60,000 nucleotides of DNA from Adiantum capillus-veneris (Eukaryota; Streptophyta; Polypodiopsida; Polypodiales; Pteridaceae): the NCBI GenBank assembly GCA_014529385.2, contig CM043965.1:67019690-67079689 (forward strand), given 5' to 3'. Position 1 is the first letter of the stretch; every line of letters begins with the position of its first letter. Shown in pieces: positions 1 through 11,467 of the stretch. Under the pieces are notes generated by a model, which saw only the letters and a list, made by a program, of their open reading frames with translations, was not told the DNA's origin and made no database searches. A program made the position numbers and the translations under genes.

Positions 1-1309
1 TGCAGATTTCAGACTGGGAAACGCAGATTTCAGCATCTGCGTTTTCAGCGCGTCGTCGTCGCATCGTCGTCATCAACATAGAGTCAGAATTCAGCAGATA
101 AAGATTTGCAGATTTCAGCCCTTGGCATTCTCAGATGTCAGCCCGTCTCGTTGTCATCCTCATCGTCGTTGATATCGTCGGCAAGTCCAAGCATTGTAGA
201 GATTTGTGCAATCATAAGTAGACCGCTCTCGCCATAGAGAGTGGGGCCTTCGGAGGAGGGTTTGACAACATTCTGGTGTCGTATTCTTCTCTCTCTATCT
301 CTCAGTCTCAACACCTTCATTGACAGTGTTCATCCACGTTGTTTGTGTCCATTGCACTCTCTCACGAAAGGAATGGAAGGCTCTCCCTTCCGTAAATAAA
401 AGGAACCTTGAGCACAATTCGGAGCACTCATCTTGAGCAAAGTTCAACATTCATTCCGCTGCACCTTACGCCCAGATGGCAGGCTGCGTCGTTTGGAGGT
501 GCTGAGAGTAACCACTGCTCATACTTCTTAATACTCCATCTGTAAATAACCATGCAGGTCCGGGCCATGAGTAACAACAACAAAACTCCCCTCGTGATAA
601 CCACAAGGGTCGGGGCCATGAGTAAAAACAACACTTTTCAATCATTCAATACTCCTCCCGCAAATAACCACAAGGGTCCGGGCCATGAGTATGAACAAGC
701 ATTCTCAAACATCGGGTGGAGTAAAATCACCAATCATTAAAACCAGTATTAAAACCAGAGTCAAACAATTCAAATCGGCACCAAGACAGGTTTAAAACTG
801 ATACCATCCATTTCAAACAAATTTCAAACAAAGTTTCAAACAATACTTTCTCAAACAAAGTTCAAAAGTATCTAACTATAAAACAACTAGATAGTTCATT
901 CAGGGTTTTGTTCGGACAACCGAACTTTTGAGGACGACTGGCTTGCCCTTCTGCATCACAATGATGACTCGTTTCCGAACCTGGAGAGTCACATCATTCT
1001 TGTCATGCCAAGGAGACTTGGAGTTTGCTCTTGGAGATTCTTTGGTGGAGGTTTCGGTTTCGTGCTTGTGCTTTAGCTCTCTGTTACTTTCTTCCCTCAC
1101 TCCCTTGCTCCTAGCTTTTGTAAATTCACCATCTTTTGTAACTTTGTATCACTGGTGGTTTTTCCCCTACGGTTTGTGGATCTTGAATATTTTAGGGGTT
1201 TTTTCACTATCAGATCCGTTATATCCTGTGTGCCTATGGGCAGATGAAATGCCTTCGGGCTTGTAACTTTGATTACGTACTACAAAAGGGTACCAAGCCC
1301 CACCTCTTT

Positions 1310-1354
<45 letters not shown>

Positions 1355-1381
1355 TTAATTGCATTTATTTGTTGGCTGTAG
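1..1381. other. Upstream non-coding region and intron sequence
   Basis: I see no convincing exon here. Three imperfect copies of a unit containing AACCACAAGGGTCCGGGCC and GCCATGAGTA lie at about 546-690. A (GA)n microsatellite sits at about 1314-1350, just before the acceptor of the first visible oxidoreductase exon, so at least the right part is probably intron. The segment 1100-1265 (TTTTCCCCTACGG and neighbouring text) resembles retrotransposon LTR sequence, but no ends could be fixed. The N-terminal FAD-binding exons expected for the gene at 1382-3517 were not found here. Confidence 0.4.
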
Positions 1382-3517
1382 AGAGAATTGATTGATGTTG
1401 TACGACCTTGCTGGATAAGCAGGGTGAAGGAGTTGGATGGAAGATGGCACCTTAGTGAGTATGAGAACCGTCAAGGTGAATTCGATATCGTTATCATAGC
1501 GCACAACGGTATGTGAATTCAACTTGTTTCATGAGTAGATGTCTTGTGTGCCAATTTTAAACTTAGTAAGTAGTATCAATCACAAGTTATAACGCCAAAA
1601 AATTGCATTGTGTGACAAATGGCATTATTTTGATTTTTGGAAGCATCAGAATATAGTTTGACTAACTGTGACTTCTCTTACTTTGTGTATTTGCCCAATC
1701 TTAAGTATGTTTGCTGTAGATTATGGGAGAATGATAAAACCCAGAATTCAACTATTTTGTCAAGGCAGCTCATAAAATTAGCAAAGAAATGATAAGGCAT
1801 AAAATAGAATACCTTGGCATAGTCAACCGAGTGAGTAAATTATGGCCAGACCGGTTTATAAGGGTTGTTTTATGTGGAACATTTGCAGACTGTTCACAAA
1901 GAGGCTAAGATCTTTCTTTTAGAATTGTTGTCATAATCTTTACAACAAGAGGCAGTGCCTTTTATGCCGATGCTGATGGCTATAAGTGATGAAAGAACTT
2001 TATGTTTACAGGAAAGTGCGCTAATCGCTTGCTTGGACCAATTGGAGTTCCTCTTGTGGCCAAACAGATGAAGGTTCCTACCCTTGCTCTTGAAAAGTTC
2101 CTTTTATAACGGGTTCATGGTTTCAGCTACTCTCTCTTTATGTCAATCTCGATGGAATCTGTGGAGAAGGTGCTTTTCCGTAGAGTAGCATTGCATTACA
2201 TGTGTGATTAGGGATCATGATAGTTGATTAGTGCTCCTTATCTTTGGCATTTATAAGTTATGAAAAGCGCTAATGAACCCATGTGGGGGGGAGTAGCCTT
2301 TGCCCCTGTCGGGTACCGTTATTTTCTCCTTTATATGTCTCATCTCTGACTCCGCGTGCATGCGTAGCACTCCGCTCTAGGAGGTGCACATGGCTTCTCT
2401 CTCTCTCTCCATGTCTTGCCATGTTTGCACAGTAAAATCGAGTCAATTCAGTTAAATTCAATGATGTAGTTGTAAAAGTTGTGAAACTTTGGTACATGCT
2501 GTAGAGACTTGAGCTCAGCTCAATATGGGCTCTCATGGCTGCATTTGACCAACCTCTACCAACTCCAATCTCACCCAGTGGGAATGAACAAATAGAAGGT
2601 GCGTTTGTAGCCGGCATCGACTCGTTGTCATGGATGGGGAATAACACGGCTAAGCTGCACGCTTCACAAAATAGTTGGCCTTACTGCTGGACCTTTTTTA
2701 GCACGGCCAAATACGGAAAGAAAAACAAAGTTCCACAGGTACTATGCAGTTTATAATATATTTTTATATAAGTTTTTCGGTTTGTCAGATATGAGCAAAA
2801 TCTGTTAATTGTGCTATCCTTTTATTTCAGGAAAGCATTCCAACAGTGAGAGCAGCAAGAGTGAAAAAAGAGATGCTTCAAGGTGTTGAGAAAGCCCTGG
2901 GTCTTGAAGAAGGTTCATTACCTGCTCCTCTTTATATGAAAGTTCAGCTCTGGTAAGTGGGTGTTGTATTCTGAATAGACAGGCCTCATTTCCTACATTT
3001 TCCACTCATACCAAACATTTTCATTCTCAAAACTTGTAATCAGGGGTGCTGCTAACCCAGTAAACAGTCCACATGTTCCTTGCATCTTCGATGCACATGG
3101 ACGGGTAGGAATTTGTGGAGATTGGCTTCTTGGCTCTAATCTAGAGGCGGCAGCTCTTAGTGGGATGGCAATGGCAAATCATGTAAGTTACTGTGGTACA
3201 ATTTTTGTATGTGTGTAGTATACGTAAAAACAGGAGGCAGTGCAGCTCAAGCTTTGCCTTCTTTCAGGATTTTCATGGATGAGTTTAGTCTATTTAGGTT
3301 GACTATATGATTGTTTGAAAATGATTGTGTCAACTACAGCAATGCTTTTTTGTGGCAGATATCTGCCTTCTGTGAAAGAAAGGGTCTGGACCCAGAGGAG
3401 TTTAGTGTTGGATTGGAGGATGTGCTACTACCTGTTGGAGGACATGATATAGGACAATTTGATGGACAAGAAATTGCAGCCAAAGCTGCAGATACACAGC
3501 TGCTCACTGCAGTATGA
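1382..3517 (+). CDS. FAD/NAD(P)-binding oxidoreductase, renalase/amine-oxidase-like, C-terminal exons (5' part missing)
   Basis: Six exons with GT..AG borders join in one reading frame: 1382-1508, 2012-2073, 2505-2738, 2831-2952, 3044-3182 and 3359-3517 (stop TGA), about 280 residues. The phases agree at every junction: a split Gly codon at 1508/2012, a split Trp codon at 2952/3044, and phase 0 elsewhere. Readable motifs are VVRPCWIS, IVIIAHNGKCANRLLGP, SSIWALMAAFDQPLP, SLSWMGNN and, near the C terminus, GICGDWLLGSNLEAAALSG. The last is the GDW..G..E.A..SG FAD-contacting motif of amine-oxidase-type flavoproteins. From memory of the family, this matches plant FAD/NAD(P)-binding oxidoreductase family proteins related to renalase, usually plastid-targeted and of about 450 residues. 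The N-terminal Rossmann GxGxxG exons, roughly 180 residues, are not visible; they may lie beyond the left edge or be lost. Substrate unknown. I see no frameshift or stop in the six exons. Confidence 0.78.
2270..2440. repeat. Copy of a dispersed repeat inside the oxidoreductase intron
   Basis: Within the 2074-2504 intron, text such as CATGTGGGGGGGAGTAG, then GGAGGTGCACATGG and a short CT tract, matches in the same order the unit near 29140-29450 (GGGGGAAGTAG, GAGAGGTGCACATG, CCCTCTCTCTTTCTC). This is probably a member of an interspersed family that carries its own CT-rich tract. Confidence 0.5.
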
Positions 3518-3755
3518 AAAAAGGAGATGTCGTGTATTTTCAATCATAGTTGCCCCCCAGTTGAGGCGGTTCATTACAAACCCATATGAATGCCGCTGCT
3601 GTAACTGGTTGCAATCACTTTGGTCGTGACTCATACAAACATTCCCATATGGACAGCCAATTGACATACAAAGGTGATTAATTTTTTCTGCTGCCATCTG
3701 AAAAACACATTGACAGGAGTAGCTTACGTTGAACTTTTGAATCTTGATTTTTCAG

Positions 3756-4400
3756 CAAGCAGGAACATGTCATACAGTTTTAGAATGGCGTCAGGAGTGC
3801 ATGAATGCCGGTGCACATTATTGTCAATATGATGGCTCCTAATACATCCTGGCCACGCTCCTGAAAGATCAACAATCCAAGCAGGTCCTTGAAGATATCT
3901 TTGAGGAATTTTGTGTGGATGAAAGGCACTTTTTTGACAGGCAGCTGGCCACACCAGTTTATATTAGTGCACTATTGGGTATTGATGAGGAGCAGCTAGC
4001 ATTTGAGCATCTTAGAGGGCAACCGAGGGTAATATCACAACAGGAATACGTCCCATCAAATTTTGGTCGTGCTCAAATATTTTTGCGGATTCCCGCCTCT
4101 TTCCGCTACCGTTTGTTTGATGTAGGGATGGCTCTATACATTACAAGCACACATATGTCGCTGCATCTGGCTGTTTTGCCATATCTTCTTGATTAAATTA
4201 GGATGGGTTGACCTTACAGATACAAGAATCTCCAAGAGTGGTGAAGGTAAATTTGCAGAGCTCAGTGATTTTTGTGTTATTTTGTGCATTTGCAATCGTG
4301 TCTCTTTATTACTAGTTTTGTTTCCCTCTTCTTTTCTAATACAGAAATGTACTCAGAGATGCTTCACTTGCTGGTGGGCAAGCTTCTTCTATGTTTTATA
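3756..4400 (+). pseudogene. Exon-like remnant of an unrecognised gene
   Basis: After a TTTTTCAG acceptor, the frame from 3756 to 4028 reads as plausible protein (LEWRQECMNAGAHYCQYD, then LLKDQQSKQVLEDIFEEF, then DRQLATPVYISALLGIDEE) and ends at AGG|GTAATA, a donor-like site. It is broken by one in-frame TAA at 3840-3842. Two further short exon-like pieces follow. One is about 4220-4246, after CTTACAG and before GTAAAT; the other starts after AATACAG near 4347. The join of the last two is out of phase for the most protein-like reading. I do not recognise the family. It lies only 240 bp downstream of the oxidoreductase stop on the same strand. A decayed gene or a retained gene fragment are both possible. 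Confidence 0.35.
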
Positions 4401-4409
4401 AAATGAGTC

Positions 4410-6600
4410 AAAAGTTGTAATGTCATAACTGCAGAAAGTAAGGGAGGCAGGTGGTGGCGCTTTCATGAGATGGATGTGCACGTGGCAATAGGAGGGCCAA
4501 AGTTGATTCCTATGTGATGTTAAAAAGAGGTCTGTAAAGTTAATGTGCGCTACAAGCAGACTAATAGGCATGCACAGTCACCACAAGAAATGGAAACAAA
4601 ACAAAAAAACCGGAGTTTGGATCAAGGTCAAAACAGTCGAGAAACGGCAGGTCTTTTGATTAAAAAAATGACTGTAGAAACTATTACAGGACATGGACAA
4701 AGACAGCCATCCAAAATGGCCACAAGCCACATTAAGTGTAAAAAGAAGCTACAGGAAACACTCTTGGAGAGAATGGGAGACGGAGAGAAAGAGAGAAGCA
4801 TGCACAGAGTGTAGAGTCTGTCTACCGCAAAATGCAAGTGCATAAAATTGATAATCAGGGTTGAAGATAATTGATTGAGAATAAAAAGTGTCATGCAAAC
4901 TTTTTACTGCCCCCAAAAAAGGTCAGAAAGGCAGTGTCTCTAGAAACAGAATGGTCGGAAATGGCCAGTCCATTTCTTTGAGGAAGAAACTATGTTTCTT
5001 GTTACTATGTAGGTATGGTTCTCCAGGTATTGCTGCGATCTACTTATGTCTAGAGATTGAAACAGTGTTCCCAAAGAGCATTTTGGAAGCAGATTGAGAT
5101 AATTGGGTATTGGAAGTTTAGAGATTCTGTTAATTATTTTTCACAAGTGAAAAAATGAACCATGAAAAAATGTATAGGTACTCCAAATTGCAAATTTTAT
5201 TTCACAAGTGAAAACCTAAATCCTGCAGGGGCATAGTAGCTGTTTTCAGGTTTTTCGAGAGTATTGGATTGATTTTTTTTTGTTGGGAAAGCAACCCCCA
5301 TTGGTGACTTGCATAACTGATGCGTGCAACCTCTGGAAAGTGTACTTCTTGACACCCCATGAAGACGCAGATTTCCCTGCTCAAAGTAAGGGATAAAAGA
5401 ACCGGCAGTTCACAATTTTATTTTATATTGTGGGAGAAAGTCTTGTGGTTCTGGAGAAAGGAAACAACTTCTTATGGCGTGGTCGTGCGAGGCTCAGTTT
5501 AACTTGTAACTGAGCCTTACCAAATGTAACTGTGCCAAAATAGGCATAGTAGAACTGAGCCGGCACAGTTACATGCACGTGACCACAACGCAAGCTCAGG
5601 TATCTGTCCAAATAACTGATAACTGAGCCTTGTGTGACCATTGCCTTACTTGCTAGGAGCTGTAACAATTTGCCCTTATAACACCATTTTCTTCTTGTCA
5701 ATGTCTTCTTGGAACCTTAGTCTTACCAATAATGACATGAACAGAGAATTCTTGAATTTGTAATGCTTAACTCTTTTTTTGAAAAGCTATATAAACCATT
5801 ATATTTTATGATGGTAGTGAAATTCCATTGCTTCAAGTCATACAGGCAACGACACTAAGCTATGTAACTTGTGAAAAATGTTGGTATTCAGTACAAGGAA
5901 GAAGGGGAAGGACGCAACTTTTTGTTTTCTGGTTCGAGTTGGTTTGCCTCTCCCTTGGAACTTCTTGCCTTATCGGAAGTAAATTGGAAATGTATATGTT
6001 TATCTTGGTGGCATTTGTATAAGCAATCGATCTTGTTTTGTTGTCTCTGCATAATTATCATCAAGCTTAATAGAATGTTGACCTTATGCGTGAACGCACA
6101 CACAAGGTGTAATATCTTGATTTTTGGGTATTATGCAGAATGATTTTCTCTGTCAGATTAGAAGTTCTCTTTCATTTGGGGTATGTGAGTGAGAACCATG
6201 CAAACATAAGTTCTAGTGCTTTGCGTGACTTTATTTTGGTAGTTATGTTGCTTCCATCTGTCTTTATAGACGTTCTTGCTATGGTTGAAGGTGTTGTTGC
6301 TGCACTTCTTGTTGGTGTTGGAACGCTTTTTGTGTCCGCCTTGTACCCAACCGCAAGCAAACACTTGATTTCTTCCTCCATCAAATTAGTCCCTAGAGCT
6401 ACACAACCCCCCACAATGACATACGCAACAATATGTGTACACATGCGCGCGCACAGAGACACACACATAGCATTGACACAAAAGCACATGCATATGGATA
6501 CATACTTGTATTTCACAGACACAAACACGTTTACATTTTGGTGGGGTGGGGTGGGTGGGAGTGGGAGTGGTTACAAATTTAAGGTAGTCAGCACCCAAGG
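4410..6600. other. Intergenic region
   Basis: No coding sequence that I can support. It contains short palindromes (5137-5154 and 5200-5213, both CAC-AA-GTG cores), a clustered set of inverted repeats at 5476-5630 listed separately, and an alternating CA/GT-rich stretch at about 6420-6530. The right end, about 6540-6601, would be the 3' untranslated side of the TBC gene. Confidence 0.5.
5476..5630. repeat. Foldback cluster (nested inverted repeats), possible MITE remnant
   Basis: GGCTCAGTT (5491-5499) is followed by three inverted partners AACTGAGCC (5508-5516, 5553-5561, 5621-5629). A perfect 12-bp pair TGTAACTGTGCC / GGCACAGTTACA lies at 5525-5536 / 5562-5573. Imperfect outer arms are GCGTGGTCGTGCG (about 5477-5489) and TGCACGTGACCACAACGC (about 5574-5591). 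The DNA or RNA could fold into alternative hairpins. No target duplication was identified. Confidence 0.5.
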
Positions 6601-6601
6601 C

Positions 6602-7696
6602 CTACATTGTAGAAGGTGGACAGACCATATTAAGCCCATCAGATATCAACCTTACGAGTAGGTTGGCATCCGTGAGGCGCAATGCCGATTGCTGAATCAT
6701 GGCATGGACCTTGTTGTCCTCATACAGTTGAAGAAGCTTTTCCTCATTGATGCGAAAAACGGCCAGAGGAACCAAAAGGAGTATTTCTGCTGATGGCCCA
6801 AAACCAGTAAACAGAAGGTCCCATATGCGAAAAGTAGTTTCTGCAGGGAAATCCTCTCCTGAGCAAAGCGAATATACCCATCGGTACACAGTCATGGCAC
6901 ATTCGTATTGTACCGCTGCTAGCAAATGCATTTGAAGCTCCGGGCAAGCTTGGTACATGAGCTTCTCGAATTTATACATCAGCCCTTTTGCAAAGTCTAG
7001 ATTCCTATTATACATTCCCTTTGGAAGTATCTTCTCTACAAGTGCTGCCAGTAGCCAAAATGTGGCTTCCTCATCAGCATGAGTGACCAATAAAAGCATA
7101 CCTACAATAGAATTCAGGCCCTGCGAATAACCCACTTCGGGGTTTCGCGTCGCATAGGCGGACAATACTGAGCGGAGAAGAATCCGAGCCTCATCCGTCT
7201 CAAACCACGGGTGCGATGCACAGGTGCGATGGAGGTCTTTCTCGATGTCCCCTTTGTCTGTATCTGAGCACGGCATTTGACGCAGTTGTGTGTAGTAGCC
7301 GGGCGCACAATGGAGTTTTAAGCTGGATGCCCCGGAGAGGCCCATCCAGACCTTTTGCCTGCGATTCGGGGGGATACCCTCGCTTTTGAGGAGATTTCTG
7401 AGGTCATCTGATGCAAGGACGAGTGGCGAGCGCGACATTGAGTTAGGGGAAGCATATGCGCGTGTGAGCTCCTTGGAGAACCAGGGTTTGCCAACTACAG
7501 CATCTTGCATGCTCTTCCAATCAAGTTCTGCGCGCAGCACATTGGCGTTCGCCTGCTCGTATGCCGTTTCCTCGTCTTTGGTGAGGTTGAGGAGGAAGCC
7601 GTAGTGGTCCCTCCATGGATGTCTCAGAGGAGATGGGCCAGAGAGCTCCCCTGGTATTGGACCATCGTCTTCCCCCATCGGTGCATCCCCCTCCAT
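6602..7696 (-). CDS. TBC (Tre2/Bub2/Cdc16) domain Rab-GTPase-activating protein, single exon
   Basis: An uninterrupted 364-codon frame from ATG at 7696 to TAG at 6602. TBC proteins stimulate GTP hydrolysis by Rab GTPases and so switch off steps of membrane traffic. Both catalytic fingers are present: the Arg finger in IEKDLHRT (residues about 151-158) and the Gln finger in GYSQGLN (about 189-195). The domain opens with EGIPPNRRQKVW (about 106-117) and includes the later FRIWDLLF motif (about 289-296). The first about 95 residues are acidic and Pro-rich and then carry a WKSMQDAVVGKPWFSKELTR segment. The open frame extends to a GTG at 7702 and then meets TGA. Just upstream, on the coding strand, TCTTTTTGAAACGCAG|G looks like a 3' splice site, so further 5' exons are possible. 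Plant TBC genes usually have several introns; an intact intronless copy may be a retrogene or a naturally compact gene. Confidence 0.82.
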   Translation of the reverse strand: MEGDAPMGEDDGPIPGELSGPSPLRHPWRDHYGFLLNLTKDEETAYEQANANVLRAELDWKSMQDAVVGKPWFSKELTRAYASPNSMSRSPLVLASDDLRNLLKSEGIPPNRRQKVWMGLSGASSLKLHCAPGYYTQLRQMPCSDTDKGDIEKDLHRTCASHPWFETDEARILLRSVLSAYATRNPEVGYSQGLNSIVGMLLLVTHADEEATFWLLAALVEKILPKGMYNRNLDFAKGLMYKFEKLMYQACPELQMHLLAAVQYECAMTVYRWVYSLCSGEDFPAETTFRIWDLLFTGFGPSAEILLLVPLAVFRINEEKLLQLYEDNKVHAMIQQSALRLTDANLLVRLISDGLNMVCPPSTM

Positions 7697-7774
7697 ATCC
7701 ACGAGTCTGCACTTCCCTGCGTTTCAAAAAGACGTCGTCGTTAGACCAAATGGGGGCACCGACGTGGCAACGCA

Positions 7775-10700
7775 CTATAGTATAGCAAAAGAAAAAACAA
7801 CTAGTCTTGCTTGGTGGGCCTCACTATGTAACATCTACAGATCTACAGAATATAATAGGACATGTGCAAATTGACATTTACCATCTAGCACTAAAGGAGA
7901 TAAGAGCACGAGTAATTTTGCAACGGTGACACTGCGTGAAATGAACATACATTTACTAAATGCTATTATGTTTATGGGAGGAGAGAGAGTTAAATGCATC
8001 AATTATTAGTGGTTTTTGAGAGAGTTAGTTGAGTTTTGAGTTTCAAAAAGAAGCACCCATTTTAAAAAATTGTTATTATGTTTGTTATGGGAGGATACAA
8101 AGTTGTGTGCATCAAATAATAGAGATTGATATTAGACCACATGCATTGGCTAATAATTGTATGCAAAGAGTTGCGTGCGCAATTAACATGAATGTATAGT
8201 TTTGAAAACAACGTCGAAGTAAAATGAACCAAAGGAAGCAATGTACAAAATTCTAAAACAAGCAAATGGATAAAGCATTAATGAACTGCAACAATAAATG
8301 AAGTGCTTTACTGACCTGGAATGCTGTAGTGGTTCTTTTCAATTGTCCAAGGTACAAGCCAATATTTGAGTCAAGCTACAAACAAGCAATGTGAATGGTT
8401 AAACATTACATCTTGCAGTGAAACGTCATAGATTGAGATTGGAAGGTATACAATGCACATCATGCAAAAGTGCCATACAAAAGTATGGTGGAGAGCTGGC
8501 ATTGTGGTCTCTTCAAAAATTATAAGAAACAGAAGCCGTGCCCTGCCTCGTAGCGTTTATGTGTTGCGCCAAGCAAACGCATAGACATGGGGGATTGGAT
8601 ACAAGAAAAGAACCTTGTTGTGTTGTCGAGTTGGATTTGCGCTCGTGCAATGAAAAAGTCCAGTGTTGTGAGTAGATGTCCTCCTTGCCAGACACAAAAA
8701 TATGCATTAAGACAAATACAGGAGATGTGGCATATTGGTTAAAATTAGAGAGAAGCAGATATACTTTATGTTTAAGCTTAAAGAGAAGCAGATCTAATTT
8801 ATGTTCTATGTCGAAGGTCCGCTACATAAGAGTTATTGGTGCTTTTCGGTAGATTTTTCCTCATTAGAATTACACTATGTCTCTCTCGTCGGCTGTCAAT
8901 TCCTTCTCCTACCTTATACTGTAGCTAGCTTCCTATTTGCAGTGCGTCCTCTCCCTGTAGACCAAGCAGGGCCTCTCCTAACTTATGCAACTCGTTGACG
9001 ATGCAATAACATGCTATCACATGTAGGGTCTATTCTCGAGAACTCTAAGAGTCTTTCCAAACAAGGTTCTGTTCATGGGACCAGCTGGATTGCTCGCTTG
9101 GGGCCACAACATGGAGATCTCTTTCCAAGGTCAGATCCAAGCGAGCTTGCATCGGTTGGACAGTACGCTCGTCTGCTGCTTTCCCTATGTAAGGTTGCAT
9201 GACGACGGGCGTCTTGAGTTTAGCCAATCAGGTGAAAATTTCATCGTGAAGTGCACCAGTTTGCTCAAGACATAATTGTTTGCTGCAAAAAACAACAGTG
9301 AGAGCAATTCGAGTCTGATAAAGTTCTCGAAAGCTATTCATATTGACCTTTGTGGCTATGAAGAAGTTGGGTTCATATGAGATGACAAGTGGCGAGATGA
9401 TGTAGTCACTGCAAAAGATGTGAGGTTCGGTGTCGAGGCCGAGGGTTGATGCCATGGGGGTTTTGTGCTAGAGGCTGGCCGTCTGCTCTTTCATCCTCTT
9501 GCATTCGTGCATGCCAAACTAAAAAAAACAACTACTCTTTGATTGTGTTGCTATCTACAGCTCGTCTCGGCTTGCTGTGCCCCCTCTAAATTAGCTCCCT
9601 CCTTCCTCACAGCAATCCATTGTCCCTTCCTTTTATGGTACTATGGGAATGACCTTTTTAAAAGCATTGTTGATCGTCAGATTCTTCCCCCCTCTACTAA
9701 CCTTCGATGTTGCAGTCCGGTTTCCTCTCCTTGCGCTGCTATCTACTCGTTGGCTTCTTAGGTTCGCCAGCGCTGCACTTGGCTTGTCGGCCTCCTTTGT
9801 GCTGCTTCCTTGTCCGACGGTTCCAACTTCTTGCCGTCCCCTGCCAGCTCTCTTTCCCGATTGTGCGCTCCCTCCTTTTCCTCTGTCAATGCCTTCCTAT
9901 TTTTCTCCCTGGCTGCTCGTCATCTGTCGTCCTTAGCCTATACTCAACTTCCCTTTTTAACTTGCTTTTCTTCACTTGGCGGCGTCGATGTGTTGTTTTT
10001 TGTGTGTGTTGTGGATGCGCCACGTGGGTGGCTTGTGAGATCAAAGATAAGAAAAAGAGCCTTGGGCTCACCAAGTAACTAGTATGGCTTGATTGGTTTG
10101 CTATGAAAATGGTGTGAATTAAACAAGAGGAGCAACGTTGTACCTTTCACATCATATCATCTCTTATTCTAAAAGCTCCATAGCATCTCTCTTCGAATCT
10201 TTCGTCAAAAACTCTATGACCTTGCATCACAAACGAGATTTTGTAGTAAAAGATGTGTAGATGTAAAAATTTGCACATTATAATAAAAATGGAGAGGGAT
10301 GCATTTGTGATGCTTGTGCCCATATAAAAAAGAAAAAACCATACGTATGTATGGTGTGGAGTTCGCACCATTCTTCACATTTATAATAATATCGTAAGGA
10401 ACGTCCCCTTTCCCGCCACTTTTATCACCTCTAGTGTTGAAGGGGTACTTATGTTTCTCCTACGATGTCGGAGGAACTTTCTTATTGTGAAGCTGTACAA
10501 AAAAGAACTCATTACCAGTTTAATGAAGACATGTATCATTCCATGTTGCCATGCCGTCGTGTATTGTCCATGTGTCCCTTTGTTTGGCATTACAAAAATT
10601 ATTCAGTCCTTGTCACCTTCATTTACAATCTTTTGAATGAAAATGAGACAAATTCATTGTTTTAACGTGTACATGATGCAATCTAAGTACTTTCGGGATC

Positions 10701-10850
10701 ACATAAAAGAAATCAAAATACGGAATATAAGTGTATCTTTGGTATTGGTCGTGTGGATCAAAGAACAATCTTGGATGGATCTGCATCTAGATCTTCCTTA
10801 CATTGTTCGGCCACCTTCCCACTAGTATACATTCTACCATTGGCATCCTC
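7775..10850. other. Non-coding region with A+T-rich and pyrimidine-rich stretches
   Basis: No gene recognised. The left part would contain the TBC promoter. 9500-9980 is strongly pyrimidine-rich on the plus strand and gives open frames of low complexity (Leu/Ser/Pro-rich) without domain features. The paragraphs around 8300-8800 and 10100-10850 show no motif I can name. Confidence 0.45.
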
Positions 10851-11218
10851 TTCAAACATGTCAACTGTCGCATTCACTTTTTCTATCATGTCTACCATTA
10901 CCTGTGCTACTTCTGTTGTACTTGGTTTCAAGGTATGTTGAATCTGCCTTATTGTCCGTCTGTAGGCTCACACGCATACACATACACAAAGTCGCAGTCT
11001 TTGGGGCATCCCAATTGGCATACATATCGATCAAAGCATGTCCAAGCACGACATCTTTCTCTAAGAGCCCTCGCTTCGCATCTGTTGAAAAAAGCCTAGA
11101 GCTTTCTGGCGCTGCCCTTTGAAGCAAATCTTGCAATTAAGAGAGAGGCCATTGTTTCGCATTTATTGGACACATACTAGAGCTTTCTAGCCCTTCCCTT
11201 GTGGGGAAAATCCTGCAA

Positions 11219-11467
11219 TCAGTGCGTTCCAAGAGTACACACTCCGGATAGGAAGATTTTCAAGAATTTCTGGAAACCTTTGAAGTGCACCACATTTACC
11301 AACCATGTCAACCAAGGCATTGCCAAGCATGAAATCTTTTTAAACAACCCCTGACTAACAATATCAGTGTGAAATTTTATGCCCATATCAACATCTTGCG
11401 TAGAGCCACATGCCTTTAAGCTGCACGTGTATGTGATTGCATTACGAGAGAGGCCCTCACTTTGCAC
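11219..11467 (-). pseudogene. PPR block (P-L-S-like repeat fragment)
   Basis: One of the better-preserved units of the array. It reads LSRNAITYTCSLKACGS and then GIKFHTDIVSQGLFKK, a standard pair of PPR helices, before going out of register where an intact repeat would give ALVDMY-like text. No stop occurs for about 80 codons, but the second half no longer resembles PPR because of a frameshift. Confidence 0.7.

Noticed and set aside
6140-6661. 173-codon plus-strand frame next to the TBC gene
   Set aside because: It runs into CA/GT-rich sequence and then antisense over the TBC 3' end. No domain; overlapping frames on the other strand are of similar length.
9643-10082. Overlapping Leu/Ser/Pro-rich plus-strand frames of 70-123 codons
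   Set aside because: The segment is pyrimidine-rich, which gives open frames of low complexity. Three overlapping frames compete and none has motifs or splice signals that fit.
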